Positions 1-12,121 of a stretch of DNA of 64,000 bases are shown in pieces. The stretch is from Sacculina carcini (taxonomy: Eukaryota > Arthropoda > Thecostraca > Sacculinidae), in assembly GCA_916048095.2 (NCBI GenBank), contig OU696588.1:5521501-5585500 (forward strand), written 5' to 3'. Below the pieces are notes generated by a model. That model had not been told where the DNA came from. It worked only from the letters and a program-made list of their open reading frames with translations, and ran no database searches. Within the stretch, counting starts at the first letter, position 1. Each line of letters opens with the position of its first letter. Both the position numbers and the translations under genes were made by a program.

Positions 1-742
1 GCACTTAGTAATCGTACAGTGCAATGAATAAATGACGTCACTTTTGCAATTTTGCTAAAACGGTCATAAACTAAACTTGCTAAACTGCGAGACGGAGTGA
101 GAGTGTTTATTAGACTTTTTTTAACCTACACTCAGATATATTGAAACAGCAATATTGAGTACGGCTGACAACTTAATGGATGCTAATATTGTCATCCACA
201 GGGTTGCCTTGTGCCGCGTGGTGTATTTGTGGCGGTGTAGTGGTCAGTGGTGATTGATGATATGGGTCGAGGTCGGCACCCTTTTGTCACCTCCCTCCTC
301 ACGCCTCTTCACTGAGACAAGCGCAAAAATAAACTGCCCGTGTTAGCTGACTGATAATTCGTGCCAAACACTCGTGCGTGTTCTACTCATCACCAGACAC
401 ACAAGCAAACAAGCCCCTCGCTGTCATGGCAGAGCTAGTGAGCGTCTCGCACGTGAGCTCCTCGGCACCCAGCACCTTGCTGCCACTCGCTCAGGCATCA
501 AACACCACCGACTCACCTGTTTGTGACCCGACTGACACCGTGACGTCATCACATTGGTGACCTTGTAGCGCACTGCTGGCGCTGTTGACACACAGACAGA
601 CAGACAGACAGACACGTCTTGTCGGGTCGGTGAGGCACAGTGGTCGACACATCTTGTGTTGACATCTGCTGCTGTGAGGCTGCTGTTTGTAGAAGCTCGG
701 GTGCATCAGTTGTTGTTGTACGGTGTTGTACAGCTAGTGAAG
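1..742. other. No recognised gene; upstream flank
   Basis: No coding region I can support. A short GACA microsatellite lies at about 592-615. The stretch just before 743 could be the 5' untranslated region of the exon candidate that follows, but no TATA box or initiator is convincing. Confidence 0.4.
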
Positions 743-754
743 ATGGTCAAGCAG
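743..754 (+). CDS. Candidate first coding exon (MVKQ)
   Basis: An ATG at 743 opens four codons (M V K Q) that end exactly at a consensus splice donor, CAG|GTAAGA (755-760). The exon ends in phase 0. The next supported exon candidate on this strand, 2509-2564, begins after TTTCAG and reads on without a stop in the same frame. The family is not recognised. Short first coding exons with strong donors are common in animal genes, but the call rests only on splice signals and phase, so transcript evidence would decide it. Confidence 0.4.
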
Positions 755-2508
755 GTAAGAAAATGCCGACTGATTCACACCTACACTCTGACATCGACTC
801 AGTGAATGCTACAAGTATACTACGACAGATATCGCAATACAGGCTCCGCTTATATTAGTCTACCGAGAATCACTGTAGTGGACAGTACCCGCCCAAAAAA
901 TTGCACGCCAAACACACAAAAAACAATTTATTATTGACGGAATCAAAGTGACACAACATAATCTTTGATCATTTAAAAATTTTCACTTTATTAATATCAA
1001 TTGATAAAAAATTCCTACACATAGATGGAAACGCAGAAACTAAATGTTTGGTAGCTTGCACAACAGAGAGCGGCTGCCACCAAACATAAACCAACCTCTA
1101 ATAATGCTCAAGCAATACTTCATCTGAGAATTTCAAGTATCCTGGTAGAAGTCAACATTGGGTTCGCTGTTAGTCATGCAAAAATATGTATAGTTATCTC
1201 GTGATGTTGAAATCGAGGACCTTCCAAATTATGACCAATTGACATGTAAATGAGTGATATTAACACTCGTGCGTGCAAACTATTGGCGGTTTCCGTAGAT
1301 GGGAAAATAATGGGGCCTGCGTATACTCTCAATAGGCTGTCGTATGCGATTTTAATGCTAATAATTAATTGGATTTGTAGATGCAGCGAATCAGTCAGAA
1401 GTAGTTCTTGTAACAATATTTATCGCCACAAAACGTACGGTCACAAATATAGTTGGCACATTGGTGTGTGTGTATGTGTGTGTGTGATATGTCTGTATGT
1501 CTATGTGTGATGTGTGATATGTCTGTATGTGTATGTGTGATGTGTGTGTGTGTGTGATATGTCTGTATGTGTATGCGTGTGTGTGATATGTATGTGTATG
1601 TGTGATGTGTGTGTATGTGTGTATGTGTATGTATGTGTATATGTGTGCGTATGTGTGTGTGTGATGTGTGTGTATGTGTGATGTGTGTGTATGTGTGTAT
1701 GTGTTATGTGTGTGTATGTGTGATGTGTGTGTGTATGTGTGTATGTGTTATGTGCGTGTGTGTGTGTGTCATGTGTATGTGTGATGGGTGTGATGTGTGT
1801 GATGTGAATATGTGATATGTGTGTATGTGTGTGTGTGTTGACCGCAGGAAACGATGATTTTCGACCCGAGCCGAGGCAGAATGATACTTTTGCCGGTAAT
1901 TTGTCGCTTCAGAAACACTTGAAAAACATGCCAACTTGAGTATACATTGGTACAGCACTAGTGCATGCTGGCATATGAGCCAGTGCTGATGTCTGCAACC
2001 TTGCATCTGCTTGTCTGTGTGTTGCAGTGTTTGTGTGTCAAAGCCTGTTTGTGTGCTTGTGTGTATGTCCGTCTGTTTGTGTATGTGTGTGCTTGTGTGT
2101 ATGTCCGTCTGTTTGTGTGTATGTGTGTATTTATGACCGTCTGTTTGTGTATATGTGTTTGTGTGTGTGTGTGTGTATGTATGTCCGTCTGCTTGTGTGT
2201 GTGTGTACTCATTTAGTTGGGTTCACCTAGTTGTATGTTTGAGGAAATGAGTGGGCTTCATAATTTCCGTCTCAAATCCTCATAAGTCTATATTTCTCGT
2301 ATATTTAACTTTTTGCGTTATATATCTGTAAACATGTCTGAATGAGGAAATCTATTAAATTTTTCACAAGCTCCTGTGCACTGCACTTTGCTCCACTTCT
2401 CATCATACACGTTTTATATGTCTACTGTTGGACCACCTCCGGCGGTTTTTAGTTCAGTTGAACACAAATGTGACTGATGTTGTCTTCATTGATTGTTCTG
2501 TGTTTCAG
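755..2508 (+). other. Putative intron with TG-rich satellites
   Basis: This would be the intron between the two exon candidates, with GTAAGA at the left and TTTCAG at the right. It holds a compound TG/TATG array at about 1456-1850 and a second array at about 2040-2212 built from TATGTCCGTCTGTTTGTG-like units. No other coding potential is evident. Confidence 0.4.
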
Positions 2509-2564
2509 ACTCCTCCCGTGTTGAATCCTCGCTCAAAAAGCACATTGTCAGCGAATAACGGCCG
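2509..2564 (+). CDS. Candidate second coding exon
   Basis: The 56-nt segment lies between an acceptor (pyrimidine-rich, ending GTGTTTCAG at 2508) and a donor GTATGT (2565-2570). Read in phase 0 from the MVKQ exon it encodes TPPVLNPRSKSTLSANNG and leaves two bases (CG) for the next exon. The peptide is rich in Pro, Ser, Lys and Arg, like a disordered N-terminus. I do not recognise the protein. Matching phase, no stop and consensus sites at both ends make this better than chance, but the gene continues outside what I can assign. Confidence 0.45.
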
Positions 2565-2982
2565 GTATGTGATGCCATTTTTCTAGCATTGCCAATCATT
2601 TCAGCGATAAAGCTCACAATATCACAAAATCATTGCAAAATAATGCCAAGTCTTCAAATGAAATGAAATATTGGAGTGTCAGTGCATATTATTTGCGTGA
2701 GCATTTGGTGCATGCATTCTTGCAACATTGCATAAGTTGTGCTTGTTGTAATCGGCACGTGTAATGATGAACCAGTTTACTGCTTGAAATTGTGAGATTA
2801 AACGTGTTTTAAAATAACAACAATAAAGTCTTTATGTATATGCGGTAATGTGATAATTTGCTCAGTACAAAAAAATCAACGCTATATTATTACATCAAAG
2901 AGCAGCACAGAACTAAAGACCTCCGGTCCACCAGAAATCCCAAACACCAATGCCACACACATTCACATTCACGCTACACTTC

Positions 2983-3016
<34 letters not shown>

Positions 3017-3082
3017 AACATACTAAAATCATGCAGTTCCATAAACACTGAATACTCGTAACAGCACATGAACACTAGCACG
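2565..3082. other. Non-coding, with CA/TA microsatellite
   Basis: AT-rich sequence without a supported gene. A (CA)n(TA)n microsatellite lies at about 2983-3018. If the upstream exons are real, this is intronic. Confidence 0.4.
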
Positions 3083-3264
3083 CAGAGCCGTAGCAACCGC
3101 CCCCCGTACCACCCGGCCGGGTGACAATGTTGATGGGCCCCTGTTGCTTCACGTATTATGTGATTATGTCTAATAAATACATTCATTATTTGGTGATATA
3201 TTTATAGTGGGGTCCCCAAGTGTTGCCTTCGGGGGGGGGGGCATAATTCCTCGCAACGGCTCTG
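3083..3264. mobile_element. hAT-type MITE (CAGAGCCG family), copy 1
   Basis: The 182-bp element starts CAGAGCCGTAGC and ends with the inverted GCAACGGCTCTG. Its flanks form an imperfect 8-bp target duplication, CTAGCACG (3075-3082) and CGCGCACG (3265-3272). A terminal CAG and an 8-bp duplication fit hAT. It has no coding capacity. Copies of the same family lie at 43432-43680, and partial ones near 35190-35327 and 46868-47050. Confidence 0.75.
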
Positions 3265-3933
<669 letters not shown>

Positions 3934-4099
3934 ATAGCATTAAAACCCGCCCGTTGAGCGGAACAATTCATACGAATATTGCAAATTAAAAAATAAATAA
4001 GGCAAACTGATAAAACCCTAATCAATTGAAAAGTCTAAATTTCATTATATTTAATTTTATTTTGCCAAAATATTTTCACTCAGCCAGCTTCATATTTAA
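3934..4099. repeat. CCCGCCCG-motif repeat, left part (interrupted)
   Basis: A copy of the dispersed repeat that recurs across 3.9-12.4 kb, here with CCCGCCCGTTGAGCGGAAC at about 3946. It runs to CATATTTAA at 4099, where a piggyBac element interrupts it, and resumes at 5352. The motif contains GTGCGG and is usually followed by AACAATTCAT or AATAATTCAG. Confidence 0.6.
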
Positions 4100-5351
4100 C
4101 CCAAATAAACCCAACATGTCTAAATATTTTTCAAAGTTGATCAAATTTTGAATGTTAACTCAAAACGCCACAATTAAGAATAAATTTGGTTGAATTTTAA
4201 TCTAAGACATGTTGTTTGCTTAAAATAAGCATGACTACATATGTAGTCATTGGGCAGGTAACCTGATATATTACCATCACAGATATTCTTCTTCGTAGGT
4301 GGTTGCTATTTTTTCAAGTTCTTAGGTAAACCAACAAGATAACATTTTCTGAGCAAATAAACACCTTTTAAAACATTTTATATTCAACACTTCATCATAA
4401 CAACATAATCATAGCAATTAAACGATAAATGGAATATATTCATATGAAACTGCACCTCTATTTTTCATGAAACTTCTGGAAACACTCTTTCAAGTGGAGG
4501 GACTTGTTACACTTTGCACACTGTATTCTGCAATTCTTTTTGCAAACTGCGCAGCGTCTAATTGGGCAGCTTTGTGGGTTCATTCCAACATTTCACTATC
4601 CAGACTGCTATCCTGAAAAAAATAAAATAAAAGGTTCAATGTACTTACGTTGTAGGGAAAAAATCACATACCAAATTACAAATTTCAAAATTCCAGCGAT
4701 ACCATTTCATCTAGCACAAGACCACAGAATGCCCCACACAATACGTAGCCAGATGATGCCACCATAGGTTGCCTCGAACGACCAAATTCACGTGCGATTG
4801 TTACATGCAAACCTTCACTATACATATTGTATATCTACGATATTCACTAAGGATATATATAGGTTAGGTTAGAAGTACGTAACGACCATTAGTAGTTTTT
4901 AGTAGTACATAACAAGTCAGCAGCCCAGTCGTCAACTGATGCATATAATTTGTTGACACGTTGCCCAATGACTACATATGTAGTCATGGATTTTTCAACT
5001 TACCTCAAGAACAGGTTCTGAAATTTATGAGGGGGATTTTCATTAGGTAATCTTTCTCACATATTCAATAATGAACTGAGTGAAAGAGACCACCATTGAT
5101 GTACTCACGACAGTAGTATGCAGGTTTCAACATGAAAGGGTAACAGAAGCGCGAAAACGTGAAAACAACCGATATTATTTCTTATCACAATTAAAGGGGT
5201 ATATTAATTAAACGCTATTTTGGAGATATATAGGCCAGAAAAAAGTGCAGAATTATATCGATGCCTTTAAAATTCCATAATGATATCTAAATCATGAATG
5301 GTGGCCTCCTGAAATGCATGACTACATATGTAGTCATTGGGATAATATGGG
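4100..5351. mobile_element. piggyBac remnant, inserted at TTAA
   Basis: The 1252-bp insertion is flanked on both sides by TTAA (4096-4099 and 5352-5355). It interrupts a dispersed repeat whose intact copies elsewhere read straight through CATATTTAAACCCG. Its ends are similar inverted sequences, CCCAAATAAACCCAA and CCCATATTATCCCAA. Three copies of the 20-bp perfect palindrome ATGACTACATATGTAGTCAT occur at 4231-4250, 4969-4988 and 5318-5337, the last next to the right terminus. The interior encodes the remains of a piggyBac transposase zinc-binding tail on the minus strand. TTAA targeting, CCC ends and that domain together identify the superfamily. Confidence 0.85.
4466..4590 (-). pseudogene. 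piggyBac transposase C-terminal Cys-rich domain (fragment)
   Basis: Read on the minus strand, this piece has the Cys pattern of the C-terminal zinc-binding domain of piggyBac transposases: RRCAVCKKNC, then CAKCNKSLHLKECF, then a final HEK before a stop at about 4466. The domain normally follows the catalytic DDD core and binds the subterminal DNA. Upstream in the same frame there are stops, so only the tail survives. The rest of the transposase is not visible inside the 1.25-kb insertion. Confidence 0.8.
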
Positions 5352-7684
5352 TTAAACCCCCCACCCCCCCCCCCCCCCGACGTGCGAAATAATTCAGGAC
5401 TCGAACACCATCCGTTCTGAATCTTGAAGCCAAATCCATTAGTTTTGTATATGAATTCATTCTACACGGTGAAATTGAACGTTTTATTGTCTATAGTTGC
5501 TGCCCGCGGGACATATTTATTTAATAAAAATGAGCCATCGCTTCGTTTGCGTTTGAAGCCCCTGATCTATACCATTGAACCCGCGTAATTATGTCACCTC
5601 ATATTCAAGCATACATACACAGATAGAGAGATAATTTCTTTCATATATACATAAAAGAAATATATATATACATATATATATAGATTTGAACCCGCCCGTC
5701 GTGCTGAACAATCCATAAAGTAAAGTTCACATTCAATCCATAAAATAAACTGAATAAAAATTTAAAAGCACAGAATTTAACCTGTATATACGTTCATCAA
5801 TACAAAACTCTAAATCTGAATATTTTTATTTTAAATTTGACGAAATATGATCCCTCAATCCGCCTCATATTTGAACCTGCCCGTCGTGCGGAATAATTCA
5901 GAACACAAACACGTAAAAAACAATGCAAATTCTAGCATGTAAATCCGCCCGTCGTGCGGAACTTTCATAAGAGAAAAAATATATGAATTAATAAAGAAAA
6001 GAGTAAACCCATAAAAAGTCTAAATTTATATATTTTTATATTATTTTGACAAAATAGTTTGCCTAAGCCGCTTTATATTTATACCTGCCCGTCGTGCTGA
6101 ATATTTATATACTCAGACACGAAATAATTAAAAATGACTAAACTTTTTCATCATAATGTTTCCAAAATATATTTGTAACCTAACATCACCATCTAGCATT
6201 GAAGCCCGCCCGTTGTGAAGAACAATTAATAAGGTAAAATATATGTTGAATTAAAAAAACGATTAGAAATTTCAAAAGGAAAAGTAAACCCATATAAAGT
6301 CCTAATCAATAGAAAAGTATATATATTAATGTTTTTATCTTAGATGTGGCAACATATTTTCCCTCAAACAGCCTCATATTTAAATCCGCCCGTCGTGCGG
6401 AACGACTAATAAAATACAATGAATCAAAAATCAAAAAGCTTATCCAATAGAAAAATATAAATTTGTAAATTCTTGTTTTAATTATTGACGAAGATTTTTC
6501 GCTCAACACTGTTCAAATTCGCACCCGTCCTTCGTGTGTAGTAATTCAGAAGTGTAACACTATCAAAACAATGAAACTTTCTGTCATCTCTATAATTCCA
6601 GATGAATGCTTCCGCTAAAACAGCATATGCATATACTTGGTATTGCATGATATTGCAACCCATATCCTTATGCAACTTAAGCTTATGCAGCTTGAAATTA
6701 AACCAGTTAAATTACCCAGTCAAGTTCAGCAGTTTACTTTGTTCCCTGTAGCATTTTACCCGCCCGTTGTGCGGAACAATTCGTGTGTAATTATGAGGAC
6801 AATAAAGCCTTTATATTCAGTATAGTATATCATTAATTAAACTGTACGCAATAGAACCACGCCATCCATGCTTGGAGCTAATATGATGCATTTTAAATTG
6901 TGATTGGGCTTCAGTGAAATTTAATCAGTGTATATTCCTGTGTAATCGCAAGTGCGCATAATAGCTGACAAATTGGAAAAATGTCATCTTAACTTTACAC
7001 CACCGTAAATTCCTTTGGGTAAACTTTGGAAAATTAGAAATTATTCCGTATTGTAGAAAACAAAATTTCTAGCACGATGATATAATGTATTTTAATGTGT
7101 AACAAATAGTTACTGAGAAATGGGTAGAAAAATGAATAAATTATAAATTAAAAAAATTATACCGTTTTGTAGATGACAAAATTCCCAGCATGATGGTATT
7201 TTTTATTTAGATGTGTGATGATTAGTTTTTGAGAAATAGAGAAAAAAGTAAAGAAAATCGGTCGCCCGAAGTTAAAATGAAATTATGAATTTAGATTGAA
7301 ATTTTGTCATTTTACATATTTTATATTTAATTTTTGGGTATAAATTGTATCTTATCTTGTAGAACACAAAATTACCCACACATTAGTATAATCTGTTTGG
7401 CTGTACCATTGCTGGTTTATGAAGAGTAGATGAAAGAATATTGACCAGCATTTTCGTATTTTGCAGGGCTCATTTTGTTTTACACCGCTATAACGTTTTT
7501 TTATTCTGTTTTGGGTTTCACAATTTAACCTATCGTGTAGACAAGAACATTTCCAACGTAATGGTAGAAATTGTTAGCGGGTACGTTAAGTTGTTACCAA
7601 GTAATAGCTGGCAAAAAATGGAACAAGGAGGGTGGGACAGACAGACAGACACACAGACACACAGAGGATCTGTTGTATATATAT
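5352..7684. repeat. Degenerate CCCGCCCGTYGTGCGGAAC repeat copies
   Basis: About nine diverged motif copies lie near 5692, 5876, 5944, 6083, 6204, 6384, 6522, 6759 and 5378. Each is embedded in AT-rich sequence that includes CTCATATTTAAACCCG. From about 6840 to 7660 lies one copy of the sequence that is repeated at 10.4-14.1 kb (TTCCTGTGTAATCGCAAGTG, then ACACCGC). It ends in a GACAGACAGACACACAG tract at 7636-7668. I see no conserved coding frame. Confidence 0.55.
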
Positions 7685-9460
7685 ACTAGCATTAAAACCC
7701 GCCCGTTGTGCGGAAGAATTCATAAAAATATTGCAAATTAAAAATAAATAAGGCAAACTCATAAAAACCTTAATCAATTAAAAAGTCTAAATTTCATTAT
7801 TTTTAATTTACATTTTGACAAAATATTTTCACTCAGCCCGCCTCATATTTAAACCCGGCCGACGTGCGGAATAATTCAGAACTCGAACACCATCCGTTCT
7901 GGTTCTTGAAGTCAAATCCATTAGTTTTGTATATGAATTCATTCTACACGGTGAAATTGAACGTTTTATTGCTGCCCGCGGGACATTTTTATTTCATAAA
8001 AATGAGCCATCGCTTCGTTTGCGTTTGAAGCCCCTGATCATTGAACCAGCGAACCATGAACCAGCGCAATTATGTCACCTCATATTCAAGCATACATACA
8101 CAGACAGACAGATAATTTCTTCTTTATGTATATACTAGCATTAAAACCCGCCCGTTGTGCGGAACAATTCATAAAAATATTGCAAATTAAAAATAAATAA
8201 GGCAAACTCATGAAGACCTTAATCAATTAAAAAGTCTATATTTCATTATTTTTAATTTTATTTTGACAAAATATTTTCACTCAACCCGCCTCATATTTAA
8301 ACCCGCCCGACGTGAGGAAAAATTCAGAACTCGAACACCATCCGTTCTGGTTCTTGAAGTCAAATCCATTAGTTTTGTATATGAATTCATTCTATACGGT
8401 GAAATTGAACGTTTTATTGCTGCCCGCGGGACATTTTTATTTCATAAAAATGAGCCATCGCTTCGTTTGCGTTTGAAGCCCCTGATAATTGAACCAGCGA
8501 ACCATGAGCCAGCGCAATTCTGTCACCTCATATTCAAGCATACATACACAGACAGACAGATAATTTCTTCTTTATGTATATATATAGCATTAAAACCCGC
8601 CAGTTGTGCGGAGCAATTCATAACATGAAATTCATATTCAATTCATAAAAAATATGGAAAAATAAAAATGAAATAGGGTACACTCATAAAAATATTAATC
8701 AATTGAAAATTATAAGTTTAATTATTTTTATTTCGACACAATATTTCCCCTCAGTCCGCCTGAGTCATTTTTAAACCCGCCCGTCGTGCTGAATAATTCA
8801 GAACTCGAACACGATCCGTTCTGCATCTTGAAGTCAAATCCATTGGTTTTGTGTATGGATTAATTCTACAGGGTAAATTGAACGTTCTATTGTCTATAGT
8901 TGCTGCCCGCGGAACATTTTTATTTATAAAAAAAAAACCTTTTTTTAAATGAACCATTTGAAAAAATGATCTAAAAACACTTTTTTAAACCCACCCGTCG
9001 TGCGGAACAATTCATACAATAAAATTCATATCAAATCCATAAAATATAATGAATACAAATTGAAAAGCAAAAAATGTAACCTATAAATATCTTAACCAAT
9101 AGAAAAGTCTAAATGTGAATATTTTTGTTCTTATTTTGACAAATATTATCCCTCAACCCGCCTGATATATAAATCTGCCCGTCGTGTGGTATAATTCAGA
9201 ACACAAACACGAAACAAACAATGAAAGATGATGAAATCTTTTCATCAGACTGTTTCCAAACTATATTTATTACTTAACATCATTCCCCAATATCATTTGC
9301 TTAAGTACTATTTCACTTTTACCGCTATAATATTTATTGTTAAAATTTATATATTTTCCGCTATCATTAAAACCCAATATAACCTGAGTCAAACCTACCC
9401 AACCCAACCCAACCATTCAATCTTGACCGCTCTCAGCCTAGTCTGAGGTGATTTAACTTA
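7685..9460. repeat. Tandem ~449-bp repeat units
   Basis: Units beginning CTAGCATTAAAACCCGCC start near 7685, 8134 and 8583, a spacing of about 449 bp. Each contains the CCCGCCCG motif twice, a segment with GTTGCTGCCCGCGGGAC or a variant, and a CACAGACAGACAGATAA end. A frame of 121 codons at 8263-8628 spans one unit; it is not intact in the other copies and resembles no protein I know, so it is not called a gene. Degenerate copies continue to about 9230. Confidence 0.6.
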
Positions 9461-10057
9461 TTAGTTTGTGATCACAAAATATACTGATGCGATCATAATT
9501 TGTAATCAGAAGACTGAGATTATCTACCCCAGGGGTCCCAAACACGCGGCCCACCAATACTTTTCTCTCAACCCGCCAATATAGTATCGGGACCAAACTG
9601 TAAGGTAGCTAAATTCACATTTGTTGCATAATGCGATATAATTTTACACCATTATCATATTATCTCATAATTCCCGGTTAATGCTTCCACTAATGCATCA
9701 TATTCATACAGTTGTTATTTTTTGGATTACATCGATAATGCAGCCCTTGATATTACAGCCGATATTATATTATGCAATCTATATTCTGCTACGTATTATT
9801 CCTAATACATATATCATTAGATCGCAAAATATATTTAAAGGTTCACATCATTCTCCAAAATCATTTGCTTAAGAGCTATTCTACTTTTATCGCTAGAATA
9901 TTTACTGCTAGCAAAATATCATATACCTCGCTATCATTTAAACCCACTCTTTATAGATACATTTAATTCGCCCGTCGTGCGGAACAGTTCATAAAATATA
10001 ATTAATATTCAATTCATAAAAAAATTAGTGCAAATTGAAAAAGAAAAACAAACCCAC
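9461..10057. repeat. AT-rich sequence with repeat fragments
   Basis: AT-rich sequence with one further CCCGTCGTGCGGAAC motif at about 9970. No gene is supported. Simple ACCCAACCC runs occur just before it, at 9390-9415. Confidence 0.4.
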
Positions 10058-12121
10058 AGGAAAGTTATAGCTAATCTAAAAGTCTAAATGTGAAATTTAT
10101 GTTTCAATTTAGAAAACATGTTTTTCCACAACACTATCAAAACAATGCAACCTTCTGTCATCTCTATAATTCCAGGTTAATGCTTCCGCTAAAAAAGCAT
10201 AAGTTGGCATTACATGATATTGCAACCCATATTCTTATGCAACTTATGCTTATGCAACTTGAAATTAAACCAATTAAATTACACAGTTAAATTCAGTAGT
10301 TTACTTTGTTCCCAATAGCATTTTACCCGCCCGTCGTGCGGAACGTTATTGAGGACAATAAAGCCTTTATATTCAGTAGAGTGTAGCATTTATTAAACTG
10401 TACGCAATAAAACCACACCATCCATGCTTGGAGATAATATGATGCATTCTTAATTGTGATTGGGCTTCAGTGAAATTTAATCGGTGTATATTCCTGTGTA
10501 ATCGCAAGTGCGCATAATAGCTGTCAAATTGGCAATATGTCCTTTTGACTTTACACCGCCGTAACTTCCTTCAGATACCCTTTGGAAAATTACAAATTAT
10601 ACCGTATTGTAGAAGAAAAGATTTCTAGAACGATGGTATAATTTATTTTTATGTGTAACAAATAGTTACTGAGAAATAGTAGAAAAATGAATTAATTTTA
10701 GTCGCCCGGTGTTCAAGTGTAATTTTGGATGTATTTGAGAATTTTGCCAATTTTACACGTTTTTTGTATCATTTGTGGGTATAAATTATAGCTTATCTTG
10801 TAGAACACAAAATTCTCTACACAGTAGTATATTCCTGTGTAATCGCAAGTGCGTAAATTGTGATTGGACTTCAGTGAAATTTAATCAGTGTATATTCATG
10901 TGTAATCGCAAGTACGCATAATAGCTGTCAAATTGGCAACATGACATTTTGACTTTACACCGGCGTAACTTCCTTCAGATACACTTTGGAAAATTAATAA
11001 TTATACCGTACTGTAGGAAACAAAATTTCTAGCACGATGGTATAATTAATTTTAATGTATGACAAATAGTTACTGAGAAATGGGTATAAAAATGAATAAA
11101 TTGTAGTCACCCGGTGTTCAAGTGTAATTTTGGATGTATTTGAGAATTTTGCCAATTTTACACGTTTTTTGTATCATTTGTGGGTATAAATTACACCTTT
11201 TCTTGTAGAACACAAAATTCTCTACACAGTAGTATATTCCTGTGTAATCGCAAGTGCGCATAATAGCTGTCAAATTGGCAATATGTCCTTTTGACTTTAC
11301 ACCGCCGTCACTTCCTTCAGATACACTTTGGAAAATTAAGAATTATACCGCATTTTAAAAAATACAATTTCCAGCACGATGATATAATTTATTTTAATGT
11401 GTGACAAATAGTTCCTGAGAAATAGGTAGAAAAATGAATTAATTTAGGCGCCCGGTGATCAAGTGTAATTTTGGATGTATTTGACAATTTTGCCAATTTT
11501 ACACATTTTTTGTATCATTTGTGGGTATAAATTATACCTTTTCTTGTAGAACACAAAATTATCTACACAATAGTATAATTTTTATAGCTGTACCATTGCT
11601 GGTTTATGAGGAATAGATAGGGGAATATTTACCAAAACATTCACGGTTTCCAGTGCTAATTTTGCATTTTTGACTTTGTCATTTTGACTTCACACCGCCG
11701 TAACTTTTTTTTAATACACTTTGGAAAATTAAAAATTATACCGTGTTGTAGCAAACAAAATTCCCAGCATGATGGTATTATTTATTTAGTTGTGTGATAA
11801 TTAGTTTTTGATACATAGAGAAAAAAGTATAGAAAATCGGACGCGTGGAGTATAAATATAATTTTGAATATAGATTGAAATTTTGTCATGTTTACATCTT
11901 TTATGTTCTATTTTTGGATATGAATTATAACCTATCTTGTAGAACAGAACATTCTCTACACAGTGGTATAATTTGTTTGGCTGTACCATTTCTGGTTTAT
12001 GAGGAGTAGATGGCAGAGCATTGACCACAATTTTCGCATTTTTCAGGGTTCATTTTGTGTTTTCACCGCGATAACTTTTTTTGGTCTTATTTTTAAAATT
12101 TGAAATGAAATTTGAAATAGT
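10058..12121. repeat. 2064-bp tandem duplication, copy 1
   Basis: This block is repeated almost unchanged at 12122-14174 (offset 2064 bp). It begins AGGAAAGTTATAGC, contains one CCCGCCCGTCGTGCGGAAC motif (about 10326), and holds three diverged internal subrepeats beginning TTCCTGTGTAATCGCAAGTG (about 10490, 10830-10900 and 11228). Those subrepeats also occur singly at about 6940. Open frames here contain no recognisable domain. Confidence 0.85.

Noticed and set aside
640..858. 72-codon Cys-rich plus-strand frame
   Set aside because: It reads through a consensus splice donor at 755 and has no family resemblance; the short MVKQ exon in another frame is the better call.
8263..8628. 121-codon plus-strand frame
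   Set aside because: Lies across tandem repeat units, is broken in sister units, and lacks any known domain.
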